Part shown: piece after piece, positions 10,803-22,470 of the stretch | Layout: every line of letters begins with the position of its first letter | Position numbering within the stretch: the first letter of the stretch is position 1 | Source of the DNA: Hemileia vastatrix | Taxonomy: Eukaryota; Basidiomycota; Pucciniomycetes; Pucciniales; Zaghouaniaceae | Direction of reading: 5' to 3' | Length of the DNA stretch: 64,000 bases | Assembly: GCA_030280995.1 (NCBI GenBank) | Contig: JASXTE010000010.1 | Coordinates: 21,035,823 to 21,099,822, forward strand | Program-made: the position numbers and the translations under genes | The notes under the pieces: model-generated | Database searches by the model: none | The model's input: the letters and a program-made list of their open reading frames with translations, nothing else | Told to the model about the DNA's origin: nothing

Positions 10803-11967
10803 TGCTCCATCAGTATTTCAGAAGTTAATGGATATAACATTCCATAATGAAATGATTGAGGGATGGTTAATGGTATACATTGATGACATCATAGTGTCCT
10901 CTAAAAAATATTATGAACACTTAATCCATTTAAAGGAGGTATTTCAGAAAATGGATGAAATAAAAATGACCCTTGCATTGAAAAAATTTAAATTTGGGTT
11001 TGAGTCTTTAAAAGTGCTTGGTCATATTGTATATGGCTTACAAATATGTGTAGACCAAAATAAGGTGGCTGCAATCAAGAATATTGGCATTCCTCAAAAT
11101 GTAAAAGATGTACAATCTTTTCTTGGTATGTGTGGTTATTATAGACAATATTTAAAAAACTACCAATTGATTGCTGCACCATTGACCACACTGATAAGGA
11201 AATCAGAAGCTTTCATTTGGAATAATAAAAGACAACAGGCTTTTTATAAGTTGAAAGAATTTTTGATGACAGCTCCTATCTTGGGATTACTAGATTTCCA
11301 ATTGGCTTTTGTATTACATAAAGACACAAGTTTTATTGGTCTTGGTGCTGCTTTGCATCAAAAACAACATATTGAAGGAAAAATGTCAGAAGTAGTAATT
11401 TGCTATATTTCAGGTACTCTAAGAAGTTGTGAATTGAAATATTATGCTACTCAACTTGAATGTTTGGCAGTAGTATGGGCTCTTGAGAAGCTACATTATT
11501 ACCTTGAAGACCAAAAATTTGAGTTAATAACTGACTGTAGTGCAGTTAAGTCACTTTTAAACATGAAAACTCCTAATAGACACATGTTTAGATGGCAATT
11601 AGCTGTACAAGAATACAGAGGACTGATGAATATTACACATAGAGCAGGAACCTTAAACTCTAATGTAGATTTGTTATCTAGAGTACCTCTGCCTAATAAT
11701 GATGATAATCCTGTTTATGTTCCTGAGTCAGAGATTATTAACATTTATGGCATTTATATTGTAGATCTTCAGGATGAATTTATGCAATCAATTCTTGACA
11801 TGTATGCTTCAGATCCTGACTTGAGTAAACTCACTACAATATTAAATGATCCATCTAATGCTTCAATGAATGTTTTAATAAAAAAATTACTAAATAAGTA
11901 TAAAGAGGCATTAGAAAAAGAAAAATTTCCATTTAGGATGGTTTTATATATTACAGGAAAAAATTAA
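10789..11967 (+). pseudogene. Gypsy-A1 RT C-terminal half and RNase H
   Basis: The frame begins in the RT palm (NAPSVFQKLMD), with the catalytic box MVYIDDIIVSSK at about residues 29-40, then FLGMCGYYRQYLKNY in the connection. RNase H shows HKDTSFIGLGAALHQK (first Asp), QLECLAVVWALEKLHYYLE (Glu) and ELITDCSAVKSLL (Asp), and ends HRAGTLNSNVDLLSR. All expected catalytic residues are visible. A one-base shift near 11950 separates it from the integrase frame. Confidence 0.87.
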
Positions 11968-12620
11968 GTAATGTAATTATAATTTCCCCTTCAATGAAGG
12001 GGTTAATGTTAAGTATATATCATGATGATATCTTAGCAGGTCATTTTGACTACCATAAAACATCAACCAGAGTAAAAAAAACAGCTTGGTGGATTAACAT
12101 GTCTGAGGATGTTCAAAAATATGTTGAGACGTGTGATTCTTGTCAAAAATCTAAAAGATTAACAAGAAAAAGAGCTGGTTTATTACAAAAAATTGAGCAA
12201 CCGAAAGCTCCATCAGAAATAATTAACATGTACTTTGTAACAGGTTGGCCAATAGCAAGGCATAAGAGTTATAACTCCTGCTGGGTAATTGTAGATAGAT
12301 TTACAAAAATGTGTAAATTTATTCCTACCCAAAAAGAGGTTTCTGCAAAGGACTTAGCTTTTTTATGGTGGACACAAATTTTAAATATTTCAGGTTTTCC
12401 CAAAGCAATAGTCCCAGGCAGAGAACCAAAATTTACTTCTGAGCTCTGGACATCACTTATGGATGTTTCAGGGTGTCAATTAAAACTTTCTACAGCACAC
12501 CATCCAAAAAATGATGGACTAGCAGAAAGAATGATACAAAATTTAGAAGATATGATAAGAAGATATTTTTCTTATGGTCTTGACTTTAAAGACAATGACA
12601 ACTCATGCATGATTGGGTAA
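11968..12620 (+). pseudogene. Gypsy-A1 integrase with lost catalytic Asp residues
   Basis: The frame contains the zinc-binding module (HDDILAGHFDYHKT followed by CDSCQKSKRL) and the core with WVIVDRFTKMCKFIPT. Where Gypsy-B2 reads INMDFFTG this copy reads INMYFVTG, and where Gypsy-B2 reads SDRDPKFTS it reads PGREPKFTS. So both the first and the second catalytic Asp are replaced, while the Glu segment GLAERMIQNLEDMIR remains. With two of three DDE residues gone the integrase should be dead even apart from the frameshifts. Confidence 0.85.
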
Positions 12621-13309
12621 CCTTTATCCCAGGTTTAGAATTTTCATACAATAGTACAGTACATTCTGTCACTGGCAAAAAGCCATTTGAGTTATGGTTG
12701 GGTTATGTACTTAATACCCCTGCTAAAACTCTTAATAAATTACCTATATTGGATATCCATCCAGGTAATAAGTCTTCTCTTCAGATGCAAGAATTATGCA
12801 TAAAACATGCTCAAGAATGTATAAATAAAGTGTTTGAGTATGAGAAGAAAAGATGGGATAAAGCCCATAAAGAACAAATTCTCAAAGAGGGTGATGAAGT
12901 CCTTATTTCTGAACTAAATTTCAATTTAAATAGTAATGTTAAATTGAAGGATACATTTATTGGAATATTTTTAGTTAAAAAGATGGTTAATAACAATGCT
13001 GTTGAGGTTATTCTATATGCACCATATGATAGAAAACATCCAGTATTTCCTATTTCTCTAATAAAACCATACAATTCTAATGATACTGCTCTATTTTCAA
13101 GAAGATCAGGAAGGCCTAAACAGCAACCTGAAGAAATAGCTGAAATGGCAGAAATTGAAAAAATACTTAAAAAGAGACGCCTTACTAAAGAAAAGGGAGT
13201 TGAGTATCTATTAAGATTTAAAAATAAATCAAGTGAATATGACCAGTGGATTCCAGAAAATGAAATCTCTGATCTTAAAAATCTATTGAAAAAATTTAAA
13301 TCAAAATAA
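12605..13309 (+). pseudogene. Gypsy-A1 integrase C-terminus and chromodomain
   Basis: The frame opens with HDWVTFIPGLEFSYNSTVH, the end of the integrase core, then KPFELWLGYVLNTP and EYEKKRWDKAHKEQI, the linker and DNA-binding C-terminal domain. Residues from about 185 on read AEIEKILKKRRLTKEKGVEYLLRFKNKSS in two steps, ending QWIPENEI, a recognisable chromodomain with its aromatic positions. It is uninterrupted to the stop at 13309. It is separated from the preceding frame by a short overlap and a frameshift. Confidence 0.85.
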
Positions 13310-13420
13310 TACTGTTTATTTAGTATATGTATTATAGAAAATTTAAAAAAAAAATTATTCACTCCTTACTTTTAATTAAAATGTCTTAACATTTTTTTAT
13401 TGTTTTTTTGGGTGAGGGAG

Positions 13421-14635
13421 TGTCAGCCTAGGTATCTCCAGTGATGAGTAATTCTTATTCTTAAAATAAGATAACCTAAATACATTAAGCTTATATCTTA
13501 AAAATAAGGTTAAAACACTTATATATATGTTTATAATACATTATATATATGTTTATAATACATTATATATATGTTTATAATACATTATATATAATTTTTA
13601 CACTATTATATAACTTATAGTAGCTTAAATAGCTTATCCATAGCCTAATAATACTTATTAAGGTGTTAATGGAATCATAATATATTTATCTTAAGTGATA
13701 TTAAGTAATTATGGACATACATAAGCTTATATGTATACATAAATCTCATATTCAGTGAAATATGCAGTATATTATGTATATTTAGGTCTATAAGTGGGTT
13801 TTAGCCTCTTAATAGCCTATAAACTTTGTTTTTCTTCTTATTTTAGGTCATATGGACGTATTCAGTGGATTCACAAAGCCTACAGAAGCATATACATCTA
13901 TTTCAGGCGCATGTACTCAGTTTGGACAACTTAATCTGTTTCCTTGGATGGATATTCACAGATTTATGGGTTGGGAGGTCATTGCTGGGTTAATATACAT
14001 ACTTGGGGATGTTATTGGGGGCTTGGACATTTAATTTTTTTCTTTATATGCTTTGGGTTTCATTTTATTCCTTTTGGATTAGTTATTTTATCTGTTTCTT
14101 TATGGTATCCGCTTTTATCTGGATTTTCTATGTATGGTATGGGTCTGTGTTATCATTAATTGTGATGGAGGGTCCTTACTGGAGGTCTGGGTGTTGAATC
14201 TTCTTGAAGTGGATGCCATAGGGAGGTGATGGGCCCTCACAGTTCTGTAATTTCCAGGGATAGAAGTGTCATCATCTGGATTAAAGATCTGCACTCCAGT
14301 GGATTTTGGTATAAGTAAGGAAGGATTTGACGGGTTATTGATCATCACTTAATTGCTAAAATTAAATTAAACATTTAAAAAAGATTATTATCATTCAGAA
14401 ATATATAATAAAGCCTTTATAAATTGATATTATCATTATATAAGCTATAACTATATTCTATTTATCTATTTTCCACCACTAGCACGCATTTAATCCGAGT
14501 ATTGTGAGTTTTATTTTGAGTATAACTATTTTATTAGTCTTCCCCTGAGGCTTTATCACCAAATAATTTATAAATAAGTAGTAGGACCATTAATAAATAC
14601 TATTAAATCATACTTATATTCTAGAGACACTGACA
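13421..14635 (+). repeat. Complete 3' LTR of Gypsy-A1 (LTR-A, 1215 bp)
   Basis: The LTR begins TGTCAGCCTAGG and ends GACACTGACA. It is preceded by GGGTGAGGGAG, a purine-rich tract in the position of the polypurine primer. Its last part repeats in the 5' copy at 6629-6942, and a full minus-strand relative lies at 62370-63542. Inside are a 22-bp tandem repeat (13517-13592) and a GC-richer block (14155-14310) that is better conserved between copies than its surroundings. The flanking sequence on the right is Gypsy-C gag, so Gypsy-A1 inserted there. Confidence 0.88.
13517..13592. repeat. 22-bp tandem repeat within LTR-A
   Basis: About three and a half head-to-tail units of the type TTATATATATGTTTATAATA plus CA. 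The minus-strand LTR-A relative at 62370-63542 has only a single degenerate version near 63410-63445, so the array expanded in this copy or shrank in the other. Confidence 0.85.
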
Positions 14636-16480
14636 AACAGACTCATACCACATCAGGGCTATATTGGTGAATAAGGAAATTAACTTAGAAACTATTTCTT
14701 CATCTGATAATGTATATGAATTCTTCATGTTATCAATTCATTGAATAAAATTTTGCCTTTCAGTTGAAAAATCACCATCAAATGTTTGGTATTGATCAAT
14801 TTTTGGTCAATTTTTATGGATACTAGAATGATAAAACCTCTTATTTGAATCATTAATTGTGAAAAACTCCTGAAGCCTGGAAAGGTGTTCAGTGATTTCA
14901 TTTTTAACAGAAGTTACCAACAGCTCATTTTGAAGAATATTACAAAGTTTCTTGTCGTTTACAGAAGATTTTATAAAATCAGTTTCAGACAGTATAGTTG
15001 GCATATTGAAAGAAGATAAAAAGTACCTTGTTCAGGTTTCTTTCCTTTATTCCTGGTAGTTTTATGGGTGGTATTATCATCCTTAGAATAATTTACATCA
15101 GAAATAGCAGATAATGAAGAAAGGTTTGCCTCAAAATTACACAAATTTTTTCTTAATCTTTGAATCTCTGGAAGCTGGTCTTTAATTTTTGAAAATGAGA
15201 AAATATTTCTATCTTCATTTACTGATTATTTATTACTTAAAACTTGAAAATCAACTTTCAATTTCTTAATTTCATTGTGTAAGGTTTTGTTGGTATGTTT
15301 TTATGAATTATTTTCATCTATAAGAGGCTTTAAGTTATTAATACTTTTGTGCAGAAGATGATACTTATCTAGAAGTTCCTGGTGGTATTTTTTGATCTGT
15401 TTTTCCTGAGCAAATACATTATTCAGGGTTTCCTTAAGTTTAAAATAGGATGTATCTTGTACAGAAGAGCTCACTTTAAAATTTAAATGTAAATTATTTA
15501 ATCTTTCATTTTCATGCTTCAACAACTCTCTCAAAAAATTGGCTTTTATAACATTAAAGTCTATTGAATCTTTCATTATTTCTTCAGATGTCTTCTCAAG
15601 CAAGATATAGATTTCAGGGGAAAAATAATCATTTTTAATTTCAAGATAGGGATTAACTAAAGAAGTTGAAGTCAAATGTAAAAGCTCCTCAAATGACAAT
15701 CTACTAATTACATCATTTGGGCTACTCATAACAGAAAGTTGTTTTTTAATAGTTTTTATTTCTCTCACTACTCTTAACAATATTATCTTCAGAGTAAGAC
15801 TTAGTGTTATACATACCAAAATGCTTATCAAAAAGATTTCTTCCCATGGAAAAGGAGGAGCTTTCCCTTGAGGTCTTGTTCTCCTGCTTTGATAAGGGTG
15901 GAAAGGCTGCAGGTGGTAGTGCTGTGTCCTGGATGGGCCAGTTTGTGGAGCTGGAGGAGGCAACTGGTTCTTTTTGTAATGGCTAATTATCCAATTCTAT
16001 TTCCACTGTCACACTTCTAGAGTCTTTGAAGGCTGTTGGATTGAGCTGGGGGTTGGCTTGGCTGTGGCTGAGCTTGAGTGGGTGGTGAAAGAGGAGGATG
16101 ATGAACCTGATTTTGGTTTAACATTTCCTGTATTTCTCTCCAGAGATTATCAACCTTTGATTTGTATTTCATGTTGTCTAACTTCAGCTCTTTTATATGG
16201 CTTGAAAAATTGGTGATATGTTAGGCCAAAGAAAAAAATTTTAATCTTACAATATTTAAAGAGTATTCTAGAGGTATCAAAGGTTTTTTCTCCCTCTGAG
16301 TTTCTTGGGGAAGGTAGTTTATTTTTTTCCACTTCTCTTGACACTTCTATGTCCTGGGGAACTTTTCTTAACAGAAAGAGATCTTTTAATTTCAAATTTA
16401 GGAGAACTTACATATTCAGCACCCACATCAATTAAATATAAATTCAAATTATCCATGCTTTCAGTTAATTTGATAGTCAT
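14636..16480 (-). pseudogene. Gypsy-C Gag fragment (truncated by Gypsy-A1)
   Basis: The minus strand reads a Gag related to the Gypsy-B family. The ATG at 16480 follows a pyrimidine-rich 3' splice site (TTCATTTACAG). A Ser/Pro/Gln-rich stretch lies at 15970-16130. A long coiled-coil-like segment lies at 15301-15700 (LLKHENERLNNLHLNF, FAQEKQIKKYHQELLDKYH). Then VKNEITEHLSRLQEFF at 14807-15004 and a broken core matching DWQQFIQRIDNL and LISLFTDVALLW of Gypsy-B2. It stops at 14636, exactly where the Gypsy-A1 LTR ends. Many stops. The hydrophobic run in the 15301-15963 frame is probably a frame artefact. Confidence 0.7.
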
Positions 16481-17022
16481 GATATCTGTAAATGAAAAAA
16501 ATCAAGCTATTTATATATGCACTGACTTTTAAAATTGGATTATTGTTAGATTTAAAAAAAAAAGTATTTATTATTATTTTAATTTTAAAACAATGAGTTA
16601 AAAATAATTATTTGCAATTTATTATGATTATAATTTATTTTATAAAAACAATCTTCAAAACAAAACCAATTATTCATAATTTATATAATATGATTTTATT
16701 TATTTTATGAAATAATAATCACCAAGATTAAATTGGGACTGAATACAAAAAGTATTATTTGTCAACCAAAATAATAATACCAAAAAATTTGCAATGATTG
16801 GGATTAAGTAAAGAGTACTATTATTGTTGACCAATAATATAAAATATTAATAAAAATTAATTTATTAATTAATCAAAAATAAATGAACCTCTACAACTAA
16901 GAAAATTACACTATTATTTTCAACTAAGAGAAAAAATTAATAAAAAATTTGATCTCTTACACTCAGTGACTCAGATGTATTTCCAAGGAAATGTTATTGC
17001 AATAAAAATTTAATATCAGAAT
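16481..17022 (-). other. Gypsy-C leader
   Basis: Non-coding AT-rich segment between the Gypsy-C gag start and its putative LTR, with a 3' splice-site-like sequence directly before the ATG. No gene is visible in either strand. Confidence 0.45.
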
Positions 17023-18536
17023 TGTCAAGTGCAAAGGTTTTCTTACTATATTGATCAAAAAATCACTTCAATATATATATAACTTAACAGATATATATGC
17101 AATCAATAGGGAACCACAGTTTGATTCACAGTTGTGAAAAAAAGAAAAGGTTGTGCATGAATATGGTCTGTGCTCCTCCCCTGGTTGTATGCAAAATTGA
17201 ATGTTGATTGTTGTTGATGTTGCTTGGAAAGGCCCTCAAGTATTAGCCTGCTGTCTAGAAGGAAGAAGAAAAGGAAGAAGAAATGAAGAAGAAGAAAAGA
17301 AAGAGTATGGAAGGGAAAAAAATTAAAGAGAAAAAACTAAGGAAATGAAGGATTAAAAAATATAAAGAAATCAGGTAGAGCAACAACAAAAGGAGAGAGC
17401 TGGAGTTGATGACAACTTATGGAAGAGGGTTTTATTGACTAAATAAGTAAATAATTTTAGCTCTGCTTAAATAAAAATGAATAACAGTAAATACTCTTAA
17501 AGAAACCTTTAGTTTTACTGTAAATAATATTTAAGGGGTTACAAGTGTCAAAATAGAATAATAATAAATTTTAATTAGTTGAAAAATGTACTAATGTAAG
17601 TGATGAGGCTACAGGGGGTACCCAAGGGCTTTATACATGAAAGGAGCTATCTGAAACACCACATAAATGTAATAAAAGCATTAAACAAAGTAAAACATAA
17701 AAAATAAAAAATAGAATATTTTAATAAAATGTAAGGGTAATTCTGTCACAATTAACAAAGATACATGAGTAAGAGCTCATTTATCTACCAATTTAACCTC
17801 ATACACAACATTGAAACTTAGGGAGATGTTAAATAAGTTTCAGACATGTAAAAAAAAGTAATTTACTGTGAAAAATGATTTATAAATTTTAAATAATAAT
17901 AAATTTAATGTGAAACATATAAAAAACTATTTTAACATATAAAAAAAAGTGTAACTATTTTTTAGTATAAAAATGAGTAATTATTCATTTTAAACTACTT
18001 TTATTAGTGTAATAATTATTTTAAGTTAAAACAAGTATTTAATTAAATAAAATTACTAATTTTTAAATTAAAAAATAATAATTTATTTAATAAAGTGTTC
18101 TAATTTGTCTAATACTTTGATGACACAATTATGAGTCAAAAAAGCATCCAATATTTATTTATTATAGGATATGAAAATTATTAGTTAATCCAATTCATTA
18201 ACTAATTAAATAATTACATTATAAATTAAATTTATTACTTATAATTATAATGTAAAGTTATAATCCATTAATTTTTAATTTATAATTTTTAAATACATAA
18301 AAAAGGGCGCATATTTTATAAAATATAATTTATTATATTCTTATCTAATTTTATATAAAATTTATATAGTAATAAAATTTATATAACCCTTACTTTAATC
18401 ATATTATTATGATTTTGTTATATTATTTTATTATTCAATATAATACTAATTTGTATAAAAAATATGCATAATTTTTACGCCCTTTTTCTGGTCCAGTAAA
18501 TTAATTAACTGTACTCCTGATACAGCCTAACTGACA
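17023..18536 (-). repeat. Putative 5' LTR of Gypsy-C (about 1.5 kb)
   Basis: In element orientation it begins TGTCAGTTAGGCTGTATC, close to the TGTCAGCCTGGATATCC start of LTR-B, and would end CTTGACA. The length is near that of LTR-B. It lies directly upstream of the Gypsy-C leader. Body sequence is AT-rich, with a purine-rich patch around 17260-17350. Only one copy is in the window, so the left border in particular is tentative. On the right it abuts Gypsy-D sequence. Confidence 0.45.
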
Positions 18537-18879
18537 CCCTTTTATTGCACCAGGATCTTCAAAAAACCCTTCTCTCTTACCTCTCCTCCCTGACCTGGGG
18601 ATCTGTCAAACATAATTAGACACCTTGGGTGATCCATTTTTTCTTTTTTCTTTTTATTTCTCTGTGAAATTTTTTAGAAATAGTTGAGCAGGGCTTTTAT
18701 ATTTGTTGTGGTATTGAGGGTCATAAATAGAAAGATAAATACAATATGATTATCATTTATTTCAAGTGGCTTACAAACTGATATCTCATCTACTATATCT
18801 AACTTATCCTTTCCCTCAAATCTTCTCAAGGAGGGTAAAAAATTCATTCTCAAGCACTGTCTTTTACCTGCATCTTTCC
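18537..18879 (-). pseudogene. Gypsy-D protease-region fragment
   Basis: The minus frame reads LRRFEGKDKLDIVDEISVCK followed by NDNHIVFIFLFMTL and TNIKALLNYF. This looks like the approach to a gypsy protease, where a stretch such as HIxFI then TxIxALLDSG is usual; the DSG itself is not intact. The segment is bounded on the left by the Gypsy-C LTR and on the right by the Gypsy-B1 LTR. The matching gag lies at 33945-34897, so Gypsy-B1 split Gypsy-D between gag and protease. Confidence 0.6.
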
Positions 18880-20370
18880 TGTCAGCTTCGATATTCCCAG
18901 GACTGATTAAAAACTTCTTATAATTTATGTTAAACACATGTCATACACATGGGAAAAATAAATAAAATTATACATAAGTGAAATCAATGATTAAACACAA
19001 TATAGCCATTAAAATACCTTATATACATGCATAAATCCATCTTTTGTAAGTCTTAACTACTTAAAATTAAGTTTTGATATGTTAGGGTAATATTAAGAAC
19101 CTTAAAAATAAGGCTACATAATTTTTAAGTAGAATTAAAGCTGTTGTTTTCATTGTTTTATGGAAAAAACAAGAATTGAGCTTTAAATCACTTAAAATTT
19201 GAATATATGTGCTATAAATTTAATAATATTAAAAAAGTGCCTTGAAAGATGAATTTTTCTTAATTAGGACTATGGATTTGGCTATTCAATGCACAAAAAT
19301 AACATTATTAAACCTTTGTGTTTTTTATGCCAGAAATGGCTTCTGTGTACTGGCTACATACTGCCTGAATTTTTCCCACATGAATAGTTTCCTTTTTAGC
19401 AAATTTAGCATTTAAACACTATAACTACCCCACATTGTACTCCCACTATTGGGTAACACACTAAAGTAGGTGAAAGGCACTTATTTAGTGTTCTAATTTA
19501 ATTATAAGTGCATTGACCTCATTATATGCAAAAATTTCATTAAAAACCTCAAGGTTGGTACCATAAGTTCACTACCACACTTACATTTGTGGAAATTAGT
19601 CAAGGATTTACCCATGCAAGTGCTTTCCAAAGACTGAATTCAGCTACCCCACATCTCATGTCCTTTTTTGGGTTTCTCAGTGGTTTCTCAGTCAATTTTG
19701 GTCATAATTGGATGGGGATTTCATGTAGTAATTTAGAATAATTAGCCCCTTCTATTGTTTTTATGATTTATACTATTAATAAAATTTAATAATGTGTAAT
19801 ATTTAGTGTTATTATTTTATTCTTTAGTCTTTTATTTTAAGATATTACACACATATACTCTCTTTTTTGCTTATTATTTATTTTGATGGATTATCCCTAT
19901 TACCCCAGGATTTGGCTGGTGATATCATTCTAATTAAGTTATTGGACATTACTTAGTTTAAATAGCAGTTGTATTAGCTATAATGAGGTGAAATTGGTTG
20001 TGTATAGGACTGGTAAATCAGGGCAACACATTGGAGAATCATTGGGTATAAAAGGAGGGGTTTTTTGGTCTTATTTTCTACATTCTTTATCATTACAATT
20101 ACAATATATAACCATTAACATTAAAATAAATTTAATAAGTACTTTAAAAGTTTTTTAATTGTGTTAAAATTATATTCTCTATTTTTCTACCAACTATACA
20201 ATTGTAACTCATTTACAAATAGTGAGATTAAAATTACTGAGACCCTTATATTGAGTTATATTATAATACTTATTAGATTTGTACTACAGTATTCATATAG
20301 GACCATTTAAATCTCCTAGAAAACTGACTAGTCAAGCTATTCACGTCTCTTTACTTGAACTCAGCTTGAA
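18880..20370 (+). repeat. 5' LTR of Gypsy-B1 (LTR-B)
   Basis: The copy starts TGTCAGCTTCGATATTCCC and ends near CTCAGCTTGAAA. It matches the right-hand LTR (32462-33944) and the LTRs of Gypsy-B2 and Gypsy-B3 throughout. A core promoter box TATAAAAGG lies at 20047-20055, followed by GAGGGGTTTTTTGGTCTT and a CTACATTC start-like region; both features are kept in the other LTR-B copies (33620, 46663, and inverted near 47200 and 55310). Confidence 0.88.
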
Positions 20371-20679
20371 AACTTGGGACCTTTCCTCAAGAATGATGTT
20401 GGTTATTTTCCATTAAGTAAAATTTCAAAAAGAGTCTACAAGTAAATAAAAACTTTATAGAAATATTTTGATAATTTCAACATTTTGGGGTCACTTCATA
20501 TAGTTATTTCAGAAAAAGAAGCCCTGTTATATAATAAAATTGTGATATTATATCAATAATTTTACCACTAATTGAACATCAATTGTTTTTAGTGTGATCG
20601 TCAATAGACCAATTAATTTGGCAAAAGAAATGAAATCCATTCTTGAAACTGGGGCTGCATGTAGTGTAGTTTCTGTTTA
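20371..20679 (+). pseudogene. Gypsy-B1 leader fused to start of protease
   Basis: The first part matches the leaders of Gypsy-B2 and B3 (TTGGGACCTTTCCTCAAG, then CTGTTATATAATAAAATTG). Near 20632 it jumps to AAAGAAATGAAATCC followed by ILETGAACSVVSV, the protease loop (ILDTGAAGSV in Gypsy-B2) with Asp changed to Glu. The whole gag, about 2.4 kb in relatives, is missing between these points. The copia LTR begins at 20680. Confidence 0.75.
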
Positions 20680-20857
20680 TGGTAGCAGCATCAGTGCTGG
20701 GTCTGGCTTGAACCAAGATATGAATTAATTTACCTATGGTAGCAGCCTCATCACTTTCTCCGGAGTTAACTGGAGTTAGAAGTATTGGCTGCACCACAGA
20801 CTATATACACCTTATGTACTTAACAATCACTAAGCTATTACTATACCGCACTTAACA
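20680..20857 (-). repeat. Left LTR of Copia-1 (178 bp)
   Basis: TGGTAGCAGC...CACTTAACA; in element orientation it begins TGTTAAGTG and ends GCTGCTACCA. An equal-length copy is at 23360-23537. A 68-bp partial duplication inside repeats the TATGGTAGCAGC segment. Next to it on the right is CCCCCCTCTT, i.e. AAGAGGGGGG on the element strand, the polypurine tract expected beside the 3' LTR. Confidence 0.9.
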
Positions 20858-20989
20858 CCCCCCTCTTAGTGATTTCCCTACCGCCATGACATCCCACAAA
20901 AAAAGGGAAAAAACAAAAGAATGTAATGAAATTGAAAGTAAAAACATGCAATAAGAAAACCCCCAATAAAAGTCTCTTTTCTTTCTAAA

Positions 20990-22470
20990 AATTAGGTCCT
21001 AGATTTTTTGTCAATAAATCTGCTACCTGTTCATTTGATGATATCCATTCAATTTTAATCTCCTTCCTTTGTACTTGCTCATTAACAAAATAGAAATCAC
21101 AATCTACATGCCTACATTGCTTATCAGATGGGTTGTCAGTAGCTGCAACAATTTCTCCTTAATTGTAACAGTAAGTGGTAGTTGGACCATGGAACAAATC
21201 AATTTCACACAGGTAATTCCTCATCCACAGAGCTTGTCTGGTAGAATTTTACATATCCAGTAGTTCTGAGTCAAGTGAAGCAGTTGCTACTCTTGATGGA
21301 TGCTTTGATTGCCACAGTGTAAGACAGTTATTTACTTGAAGAATATGACCTCCTGTAGCTCTAGAGAGCTTACCACCCCATGTTGTGTCTCAGTAAGCTT
21401 AAGTTGTTGGAGTTTTTTTGACAGTTGGAAACAGATGAAATTTTATATCTTTGGTGAATTGCAAGTATCTAAGTAAATTATTTAGAGAATCCCATTCATC
21501 TTTACCTGGTCTTGATGCATTACGTTCCAGGAAGTTGACAGGATAAGCTAAATCAGGTCTGGAACCAGCAACAAGTTAAGATAAAGAGCCTATGATGGAT
21601 AAAAATTTGATCTCTTTTTTGTGAAGAAGGTAATTTTTCTTTCAGAGAAGTCAAAGAGAGACCCATTGGTAGTGGTGAGTAAGACATGAGACCAGATGGA
21701 TTGTGTTCATTGAGAATTTTATTGACTAGTTCAGGATGATGAATTGTAAATCCATTTGGGCATCTGGAAACTTCTAGACTGACTATAGAAGAAGTACAAT
21801 TAGACAAATTCACCTTCAACGTTTCCCCCATATCATCTTCTAAAACCTTTAACATCCTCTCATCACTCTCAACCACTAAACCATCATCCACATGAATCCA
21901 GAGAATTCCATTCAATCCAATCTTAGTTAACACATAGACACTAGTATCTTGATTACTTGACCTATAACCCAGACCAGTCAGAATATTACTGAGGTGTTTC
22001 CACCAACATCTTTCTGCCTTTTTGGTGCCATAAAGAGCTTTCTTGAGTTTTCATACATAGTGTGAATTGGATTATTCAAAAAATTCAGGTTGTTTAATGT
22101 AGATTTAATCATCAAGATGACTGTGAAGATAAGCTGCTTTAACATTGATAGTTTTGATTGGCCAGGTGTAAGTTGCTACAAGTGTGAGGATCAAGCAAAT
22201 TGAAGAAAAATTAGCAGTTGGTGAAAATATCTCATTAAAATTTACGCCTTCAATTTTTTTGACACCTTGAGTGACATATCGTGCTTTATAATTGATGACT
22301 TTACCATATTAATTCCTCTTTAGAGCAAAGACCCATCTGGAACCAGTTACAGTCTTGTTTGTCAGGAGAGGTAGAATATCCCAAACATCTATATTTGACA
22401 TATTTTTTAATTCTTTATTACAAGCTACTTGCCATTCACTAGAATCTTGACTCTTTATGGCTTGTTTGAA
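20990..22470 (-). pseudogene. Copia-1 reverse transcriptase and RNase H
   Basis: The minus strand carries a Ty1/copia RT: VTGSRWVFALKRN and YKARYVTQGVKKIEGVNFNE near 22200-22370, TFSP-like NEIFSPTANFSS, then INVKAAYLH. At 21553-21933 GILWIHVDDGLVVESDE is the catalytic VDD box and LKVNLSNCTSSIVSLEV follows. RNase H lies at 21000-21540 and ends near 21010 with SSNEQVADLLTKNL, a copia hallmark. Stops and frameshifts are scattered. The order RT before RNase H next to the 3' LTR is the copia arrangement. Confidence 0.88.

Noticed and set aside
13852..14034. A 60-codon frame inside LTR-A (MDVFSGFTKPTEAYTS) also open in the LTR-A copy at 62923-63153
   Set aside because: Between the two copies about 10% of bases but about a quarter of residues differ, so most changes alter the protein. 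That is what non-coding LTR sequence would show, not a selected gene.
15301..15963. A 220-codon minus frame with a hydrophobic run resembling a membrane segment (FLISILVCITLSLTLKIILL)
   Set aside because: It lies in the Gypsy-C Gag region. The neighbouring frame gives a hydrophilic reading (FDKHFGMYNTKSYSEDN) in keeping with the other Gag proteins, so the hydrophobic run is most likely a frameshift product.
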